Assembly (NCBI RefSeq): GCF_001580615.1
Contig: NZ_LHZC01000055.1
Coordinates: 235,145-299,144 of the forward strand
Source: Acetobacter malorum
Lineage (GTDB): Bacteria; Pseudomonadota; Alphaproteobacteria; Acetobacterales; Acetobacteraceae
Direction: 5' to 3'
Length of the DNA: 64,000 bases
The notes beneath the pieces were generated by a model, which did not search any database, was not told where the DNA came from, and saw only the letters and a program-made list of their open reading frames with translations. Shown here in pieces: positions 1-8,188 of the stretch. The number at the start of each line of letters is the position of its first letter. The stretch's first letter is position 1. A program made the position numbers and the translations under genes.

Positions 1-116
1 GACAGCGTAAACTGATGCTGCGGGTCAAACAGGTCCCACTGCACCGGGTCAGAAAGCCCCTTTGCAGAGGTCATCAGGAACACACCTGCACACAGCAGGA
101 AAACCTGCTTCTTCAT
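1..116 (-). CDS. Exported protein, N-terminal fragment
   Basis: Only the first ~38 codons lie in the window; the gene runs off the left edge. It begins with a clear Sec-type signal (MKKQ, then a hydrophobic LLCAGVFL core, then a small-residue region), followed by a WDLFDPQHQFTL segment. An aromatic-Asp-Pro-His start to the mature chain is reminiscent of periplasmic YceI-like proteins, but too little is visible to assign it. The ATG lies 1 nt after the TGA of the upstream small membrane protein gene, so the two are probably co-transcribed. Confidence 0.6.
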   Translation of the reverse strand, partial: MKKQVFLLCAGVFLMTSAKGLSDPVQWDLFDPQHQFTL

Positions 117-117
117 C

Positions 118-315
118 TCACCCCCGCGTTTGCTCCTGCCGCCAGTAGAGCCATGAAAGACCGTAGCAAAACACAAGCATCCCCAGCATGAAACAATTTA
201 TAAGTTTCAGGCTCACCGGCAGCCCCAGCCGGGCCAGCCATAGGATCACCAGACCAATGGCAGCCGTTGCGGCAATCAGCGCAAAGGAGAGGCGGGGGCC
301 GTCTCTGTGCTGCAT
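118..315 (-). CDS. Small two-helix membrane protein
   Basis: 65-residue protein with two hydrophobic segments (about residues 9-25 and 32-52), a short loop and a polar RQEQTRG tail. It is not recognised as a known family. The ATG at 315 is chosen because AAAGAG lies 8 nt upstream; a GTG at 360 would add 15 polar residues. It is the upstream partner of the exported protein fragment at the left edge, with 1 nt between the stop and the next ATG. A two-gene envelope operon is likely; the function is unknown. Confidence 0.55.
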   Translation of the reverse strand: MQHRDGPRLSFALIAATAAIGLVILWLARLGLPVSLKLINCFMLGMLVFCYGLSWLYWRQEQTRG

Positions 316-437
316 GGGGGCACTCTTTGCCAGCCGCGTGTTGACGCCCGTTCCCCCCACCCGTAAAAAGCCCCCGTTCCAAACACGCGATGCCCTACCC
401 GGCGCAGCCTTATTGAGCGCCGGAGGCGCTGCCTGCT

Positions 438-1736
438 ATGTCCCCATCCATCACATTTGCCGATCTCCCCCTGGCGCAGCCCCTGCAGGACGCCCTAGCC
501 GAGACAGGCTACACCACCCCCACGCCCATTCAGGCCCAGTCCATTCCCTTCCTGCTGGAAGGGCGGGATCTGCTCGGCATGGCGCAGACCGGCACCGGTA
601 AAACCGCCTCTTTCGTGCTGCCGCTGCTGCACCGCATGGCACAAAACCCGCGTCCGGCCCCCAAACGTGGCGCGCGCGTGCTGGTTCTGGCCCCCACGCG
701 GGAACTGGTCTCTCAGATTGCCGATGGGTTTGAAAATTTCGGGCGGCATCTGCCGTTCACCGTCACCACCATCTTCGGTGGCGTCAGCCCGATGCATCAG
801 ATCAATGCGTTGAAAAACGGCGTGGATGTCATCGTCGCAGCCCCCGGCCGCCTGCTGGATCTGGTCACGCAGGGCGAATGTGACCTCTCGCAGCTTGAAG
901 CACTGGTGCTGGATGAAGCCGACCAGATGCTCGATATGGGCTTTGCAAAACCCATCGAACGCATTGTCGCCACCCTGCCCAAAGAGCGCCACACCATCCT
1001 GCTCTCCGCCACAATGCCGAAATCCATTGCAGCGCTGGCGGAAAGCCTGCTGCAAAACCCGGCCAATGTCGAAATCGCGCCGCCTTCCACCACGGTGGAC
1101 CGCATTGAGCAGTCCGTCATGTTCATGGACGCAGCCCACAAGAAAGAGGCCCTGCTGGAGCTGCTGCGCACACCCGGTATGGGGCAGGCCGTGGTCTTCA
1201 CTCTGCAAAAGAACATCGCCAACGAGGTCTGCGCCTTCATCACCGAGGCCGGTATTTCGGCAGAAGCCCTGCACGGCAACAAGTCACAGGGCCAGCGGGA
1301 ACGCGCTCTGGACGCCTTCCGCGCCGGCACCGCACAGGTTCTGGTCGCAACCGACATCGCGGCCCGCGGCATTGATGTTGATACCGTAACGCATGTTTTC
1401 AATCATGACCTGCCCAGCCTGCCGGAAAGCTACGTCCACCGCATTGGCCGCACAGGCCGGGCAGGGCGCAGCGGCTACGCCATTACCCTGTGCGATGCCG
1501 AGCAGCGCGCCTGGCTGCATGATGTCGAACGTGAAATTGGCCGCACCCTGACGGTCCACACAGACCACGCCTGGCATTCGGAAGAGGCCCGCACCTCCAC
1601 CAAACGCGCCCCCGTCCTCGGTGGTGGCCCGGTCAAACAGATCAAGCCGCAGAAAGTCCGCGAACGCAAAATCTGGACCGAAGAAGAAAAAGCCGCCGCC
1701 CGCGCCGCCGCCATGGCGGCCCGAAGCGGGGCCTGA
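438..1736 (+). CDS. rhlE: DEAD-box ATP-dependent RNA helicase, RhlE-like
   Basis: 432-residue RNA helicase of the RhlE/DbpA/SrmB superfamily, expected to unwind structured RNA in ribosome assembly or mRNA turnover. The helicase motifs are all present in order: Q motif region (TPTPIQAQSIP), Walker A (AQTGTGKT), PTREL, the variant APGR, DEAD box (VLDEADQMLDMGF), SAT (LLSATMP), then in domain 2 ARGIDVD and HRIGRTGRAGR. A basic C-terminal tail of ~60 residues (KRAPVLGGGPVKQIKPQK, then an Ala-rich end) resembles the RNA-binding tails of RhlE proteins. The ATG is preceded by GGAGG about 11 nt upstream. It is convergent with the META lipoprotein gene, with only 5 nt between them and no visible terminator. 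Confidence 0.93.
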   Translation: MSPSITFADLPLAQPLQDALAETGYTTPTPIQAQSIPFLLEGRDLLGMAQTGTGKTASFVLPLLHRMAQNPRPAPKRGARVLVLAPTRELVSQIADGFENFGRHLPFTVTTIFGGVSPMHQINALKNGVDVIVAAPGRLLDLVTQGECDLSQLEALVLDEADQMLDMGFAKPIERIVATLPKERHTILLSATMPKSIAALAESLLQNPANVEIAPPSTTVDRIEQSVMFMDAAHKKEALLELLRTPGMGQAVVFTLQKNIANEVCAFITEAGISAEALHGNKSQGQRERALDAFRAGTAQVLVATDIAARGIDVDTVTHVFNHDLPSLPESYVHRIGRTGRAGRSGYAITLCDAEQRAWLHDVEREIGRTLTVHTDHAWHSEEARTSTKRAPVLGGGPVKQIKPQKVRERKIWTEEEKAAARAAAMAARSGA

Positions 1737-1741
1737 GTTCT

Positions 1742-2632
1742 TTAAAAAACCTGCCGCAACCGCATAGTTTTCTTATCACCCGTCTCTAACACCAGCGCGT
1801 TCCCGTCCGTCCGCCAGTGCGTCACCGCACGGGTCAGGGCGGAGAACTGCCGGGCTATCGTATCCTGTCGGCCGGGGCAGGCCATCATGGTGCTGATGCC
1901 ACCCTGCGCTGAGGCCTTGACGCGTCCATCCTTGCCAAATTCCAGTCCGCCCACATAGCGGTTGCATCCGTCAGAGCCGGAAATCTTGCCGCTGTCATTA
2001 ATATCCAGCGTGGGCGCCATGTCCGGAGCCCCGGCCTTCAGGCCCGGCTCATCCGTGGTGCGGTCGGTGTCAGAAGGCGGCTTGCTGCCATCGGCCAGCC
2101 GGTGCCCGTCCAGTGCCGTCACCACCCAGCGCGTGCCGTTCAGGCTGGTGGGGGCAAGTGAGGCACCGCCACAGCCGGTCAGGGTGCGTCCCTGTGTCAC
2201 AATCCGCACCGTGTCAGCATAACTCTGGCCGCTCATGCTGTCAGAGCAGGCTTTGGCGGTAATCTCCACCTGCATCGCTTTCGCCTCATAGGTGCGGTTC
2301 CCGCCTTCCGCATGCGCATGCAAAACCGGTCCGGCCATACGCGGCCCGTCCGGCGTTTCCAGCGTCAGCATGTTCTGCGCCAGCGTCATGTTCCAGGAGG
2401 GTTCATTGCCAGAAGCCTGATAAATTCCGTCCGGCTTGCCAGAGGTCGCCACCGGCTGCGATGCCGTCTGCCCCGCACACCCCGCCAGCACACCAGCCAG
2501 CCCAAGTGCCAGCAGACTACCCGTTGCGCCGCGCCGCAGCCCACGCCGCGCTGTCTGTTCAGCGCGCTCAGTCCGCGTCTGTCGTGCTGTGGCCTGTGCG
2601 CCTGTTTCCGTGCTGTGCATCTGGTTCCTCAT
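1742..2632 (-). CDS. META/HslJ-domain lipoprotein
   Basis: 296-residue predicted lipoprotein. An unusually long charged leader (~35 residues) precedes a hydrophobic segment and a lipobox (LAGC, Cys about residue 52). The first half of the mature chain (about 65-160) resembles the COG3650-type domain often found before META domains. The second half carries the META/HslJ signature (LNGTRWVV, then SGSDGCNRYVGG and the MACPG cysteine). HslJ-type proteins are envelope proteins linked to stress or novobiocin tolerance; the exact role here is unknown. A second ATG four codons in (2620), with GAGGAA before it, is an equally good start. Confidence 0.8.
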   Translation of the reverse strand: MRNQMHSTETGAQATARQTRTERAEQTARRGLRRGATGSLLALGLAGVLAGCAGQTASQPVATSGKPDGIYQASGNEPSWNMTLAQNMLTLETPDGPRMAGPVLHAHAEGGNRTYEAKAMQVEITAKACSDSMSGQSYADTVRIVTQGRTLTGCGGASLAPTSLNGTRWVVTALDGHRLADGSKPPSDTDRTTDEPGLKAGAPDMAPTLDINDSGKISGSDGCNRYVGGLEFGKDGRVKASAQGGISTMMACPGRQDTIARQFSALTRAVTHWRTDGNALVLETGDKKTMRLRQVF

Positions 2633-2830
2633 AGTCCTCTGGTCGGCCTGTGCCGTTGCCCCACCCTACTGCCATTTCACACAACAGGGCCAGCCTGCCT
2701 CTAACGCCGGTCTTCCCGCTCCGTTGCGCCACCGTCCCATTCTGTATGCCCCCAACCGTGACGCCCCCACACCAGCCGTGATAGGCTGCCCGCATCCGTC
2801 CAGCCGGCAAAACCACAGGGGAGGGGCTCC

Positions 2831-3088
2831 ATGCCCGAAAACAGCATCGTGCAGAAAATCGCCATCGGTGTGTTCAGCCTGCTGCTGGCTGCGGGCACAT
2901 TGGGTGGCGGGATCTATTTTGCCGGGCAGGCCACGGATATCCTGCTGCATAGCTCAAAATGGCCAAACTTGAGCCATTACAGCACCCTGCTGATTGTGCC
3001 GCTCGGCCTCGTGCTTTATCTCAGGCATCGCAAGCGCGGCCGCAAAGCAGAGGACGTGCACGATGACCCCTATGGCGGCCTGCGCTAA
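2831..3088 (+). CDS. Small membrane protein, hypothetical
   Basis: 85 residues with two hydrophobic helices (about 8-30 and 48-62), a short loop between them (SSKWPNLSHYS) and a cationic C-terminus (LRHRKRGRKAED), suggesting an inner-membrane protein with its tail in the cytoplasm. The ATG is preceded by a strong GGGGAGG ribosome-binding site, which supports translation. No family was recognised. The next gene starts about 45 nt downstream on the same strand. Confidence 0.65.
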   Translation: MPENSIVQKIAIGVFSLLLAAGTLGGGIYFAGQATDILLHSSKWPNLSHYSTLLIVPLGLVLYLRHRKRGRKAEDVHDDPYGGLR

Positions 3089-3133
3089 CTCACGCGGCCA
3101 CGCCTCCCGGAAAGACCAGCCAGAAAGACCATC

Positions 3134-3520
3134 ATGATTATTCAGGGCTACAATTTTTTCTGTGATATGCCCGATGACATGCGCTACCTGCGCAACAGCA
3201 CCCCGGACGAAAGCTTTATTGAAGAGAACATGATCTTCATTCTGCCCGACCGGCTGAAGAAGTTCCGTAAGAACCTGTGGCACGTGCGCCGCAATGCCGG
3301 GGCCACGCATATTTATATCCCGCTGTTCCGCGTCAAAACCATTCTGGAGCAGGATCCCATCCCACCGGGGTATGACGGCCCGTTTGATGTCTTCCCGTTC
3401 TACACCCACACCTCCAAACGCCGCAGCCGCGCGCTGGATTATTACCTGCTGTTCGTCTTCCGGCACAAAGAGACATATGTGCAGTGCAAATCGCTGCTTA
3501 ACCCGGAAAAAGCCGGTTAA
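3134..3520 (+). CDS. Conserved-looking hypothetical protein
   Basis: 128-residue soluble protein, rich in aromatic and basic residues (for example DRLKKFRKNLWHVRR and TSKRRSRALDYYLLFVFRHK), with no signal peptide or membrane segment and no motif that I recognise. It is probably co-transcribed with the small membrane protein ending at 3088. A moderately purine-rich leader (AGAAAGACC) precedes the ATG. Codon use and G+C match the neighbours, so it is likely real; its function is unknown. Confidence 0.6.
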   Translation: MIIQGYNFFCDMPDDMRYLRNSTPDESFIEENMIFILPDRLKKFRKNLWHVRRNAGATHIYIPLFRVKTILEQDPIPPGYDGPFDVFPFYTHTSKRRSRALDYYLLFVFRHKETYVQCKSLLNPEKAG

Positions 3521-3529
3521 GCCCATAGG

Positions 3530-3556
3530 AAAAACGCGGGGCTAAAAACCCCGCGC
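3530..3556 (-). terminator. Intrinsic terminator of the broken TonB receptor gene
   Basis: A GCGGGG/CCCCGC stem (3536-3541 with 3549-3554) is extended by flanking C-G pairs. Read on the minus strand it is followed by a T tract (the AAAAA at 3530-3534 on the plus strand). It lies between convergent genes ending at 3520 and 3581 and is oriented to end the minus-strand transcript. Confidence 0.65.
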
Positions 3557-3580
3557 TTCCCAACCCGTCAAATCCTTCCG

Positions 3581-6244
3581 TCAGAAATTTGCATCCAGTC
3601 GGCCATAGTAATAGCCCCCGGTAATGGGCACCTGCAGGGAGAACTGATCATAAATCTGCGCCCCGCGAGAGTTGTTAATCTGCGGCACGCGGCGCGGACG
3701 CACGTTCAGCAGGTTGTTGACGCCCACGGCCATATGCCAGTGGGGGTTAAAGCGATAGCCAATTTCAATATCCGTCAGCCAGCGCGGTGAATTCTTGAAC
3801 TGCGCAAAGCAGGAGTTGGAGTAGGCCAGTTTGCCGCCGCTGGCGCAGGGCAGCGTCTTGTCCGTCCAGTCATAATAGGTCAGCATGCTGGTTGTCTCAC
3901 CATACCGGGTCTGGCGCACGTTAAAGTCCCAGTTCCGGTAGGCATAAAACGCGTTCAGGATAATCTTGCTGCGCGGGTAGGCCGTGGTGATGTAGCCAAT
4001 ATTCTGCGCATTCAGCAGCGCATTACCGTTCCGGTCCGTGCCGTTATGGTGCAGGCGGGTGCGGTTCAGGTCCAGCGCCATGCTCAAAGTCAGGTTCCCG
4101 GCTTTTTCAAAGTGGAACGTATAGTCAGCCTTAATGTCCAGACCCTGCGTGCGGGTGCTGGCCCCGTTGGTCATGTAATAGGCTGAGACATCCTGCGCGT
4201 TGATGCTGTTCAGCGGCAGAGAATACCCCATGGTCTCAATCGCGTTGATGGCCGCATCACCTTTCACGGTGCCCCCGCCCACAATACGGTCCCGCAGGTT
4301 GATCTGATAGACGTCCGCTTCCACATGGAAGCCCCGCACAGGCTCCAGCACAATGCCGCCGCTCTCACTCACGGAGCGTTCAGGCTTCAGCGGGCTGGCA
4401 CCCAGAACCTGCGCCGCTGTGGAGCTGACAGGCAGCAGGCCGGACGCCCCCGTCGGGCTCACATTCATGGCGCTGTAATGCTGTTCCGCCAGTGTCGGCG
4501 CACGGAACCCGGTGCTGATGGTCCCACGCACGGAAATAAAGCGATTGATGTCGTAGCGTGATGACACCTTGCCGTTCACCGTATTGCCCACGTCCGTATA
4601 ATGTTCGAACCGGCCTGCAAAATCCAGATCCCAGTGCTTCAGCGGGTGGAAGTCTCCGTCTACATACGCGGCCCAGATATCGCGGCTCCAGTTACCCGCA
4701 CTATTGGGGCCAAGGCCCGCATAACCCTGCGTTCCTCCCAGTTCGTAAGAGGGCGGGGTGCCTGCCTTGATCTCATAGGTTTCCAGACGGTGCTCACCGC
4801 CAAAGGCCAGCGTTACCGGCACCAGATGGGCAATGTTGAAGTTACGGCGGAAGTCCAGATTGTTGGTCCATTGCGCCATGCGGTAGGTTTCAGCCCGCGT
4901 GGTGTTGGGGGACCAGCCACAACCATCCGTGGAAAAATAGGCAGAGCTGGGGTCGGTCGAACAGGTGCTGGCCAGCATTCCGGTATTGGCGGTGTTCTTG
5001 TTACCAATCTTGTTGCCATCTGCGCCGTAAGTCGTGCTCAGGTCCCAGTCAAAACCAAAGAAGTTATCGCCTTTCAGACCCAGAGTGGCCGCGTAATCAT
5101 TTTCTTCCGATGTTTCCAGCGGCGAGAACCCGGACGGATACATGCTGGGCGCAATGTTGGGCGTACGATAGTTTTCATACGCTTCCCCATGCCGGTGCAT
5201 GTAGGTAATCAGCCCGTAAAAGTTGATGCCGTCTGTAATCTTTTTTCCAAAATCAATGGCAAGGCTCTCGCGCGTTTCTTCCGGCGTGCTCATGATTTTG
5301 TTGGAATCGCTCGGCACGTTCATCGCACCCGGCACCAGGCCATTATAATAACCGGTAGTGGTGGCATTGGTGGGCCAGCTTCCCAGCAAGCGATGGTCAT
5401 GCGCCCCCACGACCATATGGTCGGTGTGGTACATCTGCGCACTGATATGCATATAGCCATCCTGGCCCAGCTTCAGCCCGCCATCGGCGTTCAGCTGATA
5501 CTGTCAACCATCACCATTATAGGCATTGGCCCCGGTCTGCGCGGACATATGCAGCCCGTGGTCCTGCTTTTTGGTGATGATATTCACCACCCCGGCAATA
5601 GCGTCCGAGCCATACATGGCTGCAGCGCCATCCTCCAGAACTTCAATATGGTCAATAGCACTTGCAGGAATGGTGTTCAGGTCCGCACCGGTGGAACCAA
5701 ACTGCGGCCCGGCATCGGCCGTAATGTTGGCGGTGTTATGGCGGCGTTTGCCATCTACCAGCACCAGCACTTCATTCGGCCCAAGTCCGCGCATCTGAAT
5801 GGAGGAGGTCAGGGCGGCGGAATCCGCGCCCATGGCCTGCACATTGATGGACGCATAGGTGCGGGTCAACGCATCGGCCACGTTCATCATACCCGAGCGA
5901 CGCAGCGTGGCAGCGGAGACGACCGTAACCGGAGACGTGCTTTGTCTGGCCTTACGGTTTGTGGAATGTGTGCCGGTCGTTACGTTAATCGTTTCGGCCT
6001 CACCCGCATAAACCGGACCGCTTTTTTTTGGAGCCCTGCGTGCCGCCGGAGCCGTTGAAACCGCCGCCGCAGGCATTGCCCCCGCTGCTGCCGGTTTTGC
6101 ATGGGGCGTGCCGGAATGCGCTGTAACATGGTGGCGCGCTGTTGTGGTTTTTTCCGTGCCCGGGGTGGCGGCCTCTGCGGCAAGGCAGGGGGCAACGGTG
6201 CAAACTGTAGTAACAAGAAGGGAAAAACGACGTCTGACTCTCAT
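3581..6244 (-). pseudogene. TonB-dependent outer-membrane receptor with an in-frame TGA
   Basis: The reading frame from ATG 6244 to the stop at 3581 is 888 codons, the size of a full TonB-dependent receptor, but a TGA at 5506-5504 interrupts it after residue 246. Before the stop are a signal peptide (ends near AEAA), an Ala/Pro-rich linker and a plug domain (MRGLGPNEVLVLVDGKRR; HIEVLEDGAAAMYGSDAIAGVVNIITKK). After it, the same frame continues immediately (QYQLNADGG) into a complete barrel ending in aromatic F at the C-terminus, as outer-membrane proteins do. A single TGG or CGA to TGA change explains it. The plug type (multiple GTG/NVQA and LNTIPASAI) is that of CirA/BtuB-like or large-substrate receptors. 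The distal part could only be made by readthrough. Confidence 0.85.
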
Positions 6245-6460
6245 GGGATTATCCGTGCTTCCACATCAGGCTGATCCGTCAATTCGGAACCGTTCTTCTT
6301 CAGACTGCCTTAAATTTATTTCAAATCCATTACAAAAAGAGAGTCGCAATAAAGGGACGCTTTCTTGTTGCAGAAAAGCAACAGAATCACACCCCGGCCT
6401 GAATAACGGTTATTATATCTTTTATTATCACGCTGTTTCGGTGGATGCCGTCTTACCTTT

Positions 6461-6488
6461 CCACCAGCCACCAGCCACCAGCCACCAG
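6461..6488. repeat. Four tandem copies of CCACCAG
   Basis: A perfect 7-bp unit, CCACCAG, occurs four times head to tail, followed by a partial CC. It sits 2 nt beyond the TGA (6493-6491) of the minus-strand gene. Since 7 is not a multiple of 3, copy-number change would alter frames if transcribed into an extended reading frame. It lies in the leader side of the TonB receptor gene. Confidence 0.9.
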
Positions 6489-6490
6489 CC

Positions 6491-6805
6491 TCACAGAGCC
6501 CGGACCTGCTCCAGCATTCGCTCCGCGACAGTCTGCACATCATCCTGATCCACTTCCTGCGCCAGAGCCTCCAGCGTGGCGCAGCACTCCAGCACGGCCA
6601 GCGGAGCCGCTTTAAAATAGAGCGTATCGATCAGGGGCATAATCTCCCGCACTGTCTGACGGAGGCACGCCGCAACCTGCACCAGCGTCGCGCCGTCCAG
6701 CTCCGCCTGCTGACGCAGAAACGCCGCACTCCCCGGCAATGGCATCCAGACAGGTCCGGCAGACGTATGATGTGCAGGAGGCGTAACAGGGCAGGATGGG
6801 GGCAT
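6491..6805 (-). CDS. Hypothetical protein, 104 residues
   Basis: A short protein with a Pro-rich N-terminus and a helical C-terminal two-thirds (LRQQAELDGATLVQVAACLRQ; AERMLEQVRAL), no membrane segment. The ATG at 6805 has GAGTGAG 8 nt upstream and is preferred to a GTG at 6814. The stop abuts the CCACCAG repeat tract. No family was recognised; the helical, Cys-containing C-terminus could be a small regulatory or adaptor protein, but this is a guess. Confidence 0.5.
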   Translation of the reverse strand: MPPSCPVTPPAHHTSAGPVWMPLPGSAAFLRQQAELDGATLVQVAACLRQTVREIMPLIDTLYFKAAPLAVLECCATLEALAQEVDQDDVQTVAERMLEQVRAL

Positions 6806-6887
6806 CAGCAACACTCACTCATAGCATCAGCAGGAGCCACCTCTGTAAGCCTGACCAGAAACAGGTGCAGTCAAAGAGTGTGTTCTG

Positions 6888-7823
6888 TCAGCTGTTAAGT
6901 GTTTTTTGCAGGTTGGAAAAAAACACTTTGGCTTCCCGGTACAGGTAATCAATCACCATTTTGCTTTCCGGATTATTCCGGGTGTTCTTATTGTAAAACA
7001 TGTCAATATAATAGAGATCTATTTTTTCTTTTACAGGAACCTGCATAATCTGGTCGGCAAGGTCGGTATGCTCAAAGCTGTAGCGGCATGTCATGAAGAG
7101 GCAGTTATTTTTCACACCAAATTTTATAGAATCTACAGATTGCCCAACACTAAGGGCGATGTTGCTAAATTTTGCATCATGTGGAAGTCCAGACTCATCA
7201 AAATACTGAATAATGTAAGATGAGCTATTGATAATTTTTTTGTCGTATAAATCAGCAATGTCGTAAATACGACCTTTCTCGATTTCCGGGTTGGTTATGC
7301 TGGAGCCAATCAGCAATGGGTCCGAAAAAATATTTTTGCGAATTGTATCCTCGGAAATGAAAGAACTTCGTCCGTTCCCAATAAAAAGACAGTCATCTTC
7401 CAGATGATCAGGAGCAAGATACGGTGCAATGTCATAATCAAATGAAATTCTGGGAAACTTCCTGATGCAGTCATTCAGGACATTATCCATAAAAAGAAGT
7501 CCAGGCATATTATGGAAAAATATTTTAAAAGTTTTTTTAGCAACTTTCTTTTTTAGAATATATTCCTGAGAAAGAATCTCATAAAATGCTTTAGATATGG
7601 AATCTCTGTAGAGTATTCCTTCCCGGGTCAGGATCAGTCTCTTCCCATCCCGCTTGATCAGCTGTGTGCCCAGTTTGTGCTCAAGGCATTTGATAGCGCG
7701 TGAAATTTTTGAAGGATGCGTATCCAGAAATTTAGCAGCTTTGGAAAGAGTACCAAAATGACAGAAGAGCAAAAAAAACTCACGGTCTGTCAGGTCGGAA
7801 GTGGGGGCCAGAACGGAGAGCAT
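6888..7823 (-). CDS. LysR-family transcriptional regulator
   Basis: 311-residue protein with an N-terminal winged helix-turn-helix (about residues 13-72: GTLSKAAKFLDTHPSKISRAIKCLEHKLGTQLIKR, the classic LysR pattern) and a C-terminal effector-binding region of periplasmic-binding-protein type. The gene is markedly more AT-rich, with more Lys, Asn and Ile codons, than its neighbours, which suggests transfer. It is divergent from the Hint-domain gene starting at 8189 across a 365-bp spacer, the usual arrangement for a LysR regulator and its target, so it may control that gene. The effector is unknown. Confidence 0.85.
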   Translation of the reverse strand: MLSVLAPTSDLTDREFFLLFCHFGTLSKAAKFLDTHPSKISRAIKCLEHKLGTQLIKRDGKRLILTREGILYRDSISKAFYEILSQEYILKKKVAKKTFKIFFHNMPGLLFMDNVLNDCIRKFPRISFDYDIAPYLAPDHLEDDCLFIGNGRSSFISEDTIRKNIFSDPLLIGSSITNPEIEKGRIYDIADLYDKKIINSSSYIIQYFDESGLPHDAKFSNIALSVGQSVDSIKFGVKNNCLFMTCRYSFEHTDLADQIMQVPVKEKIDLYYIDMFYNKNTRNNPESKMVIDYLYREAKVFFSNLQKTLNS

Positions 7824-8188
7824 TTTACGGGTGCCTTTTGGTATCTTTTCTGGTGATCAGAGTGTTTCCTGAAAAAGACCGGTACAGGCAGGCAAATCTG
7901 TCAGGTCTCGCGGAGCGCGTTCTTGTATTGTTGGAATATGAATTTCTGATGGTCGTTCAGTCCTCAAAGCATGAGGCATTATGATTCCATGTAGACAGTT
8001 CCGGAGTTCACAGACCGGCTGACGGCGCCTCTTACAGATTCTATCTATTCTTAAAAATCAAGCTCACCTTAGCACTGGTGCAAGATCACTTAGCATTTTC
8101 GTGCCTTATGTCGTCAGGGGTTGGGTGCTACTCAGAATCACGGTTTTTTATTTCCAAACAGACATATTTGTTGAGAGAGGTCCTGCTT
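7824..8188. promoter_or_regulatory. Divergent regulatory spacer between LysR gene and Hint gene 1
   Basis: 365 bp without a convincing gene. It should contain the promoters of both divergent genes and the LysR binding site. A reading frame extending the Hint protein upstream (to 8078) exists but lacks a ribosome-binding site, while 8189 has one. I could not place a specific T-N11-A operator with confidence. Confidence 0.45.

Noticed and set aside
4601..6058. 485-codon plus-strand reading frame opposite the TonB receptor
   Set aside because: It lies antisense to a clear receptor gene, has no domain and matches the third-position bias of GC-rich antisense frames.
6461..6488. CRISPR array
   Set aside because: Seven-bp tandem repeats without spacers; not a CRISPR.
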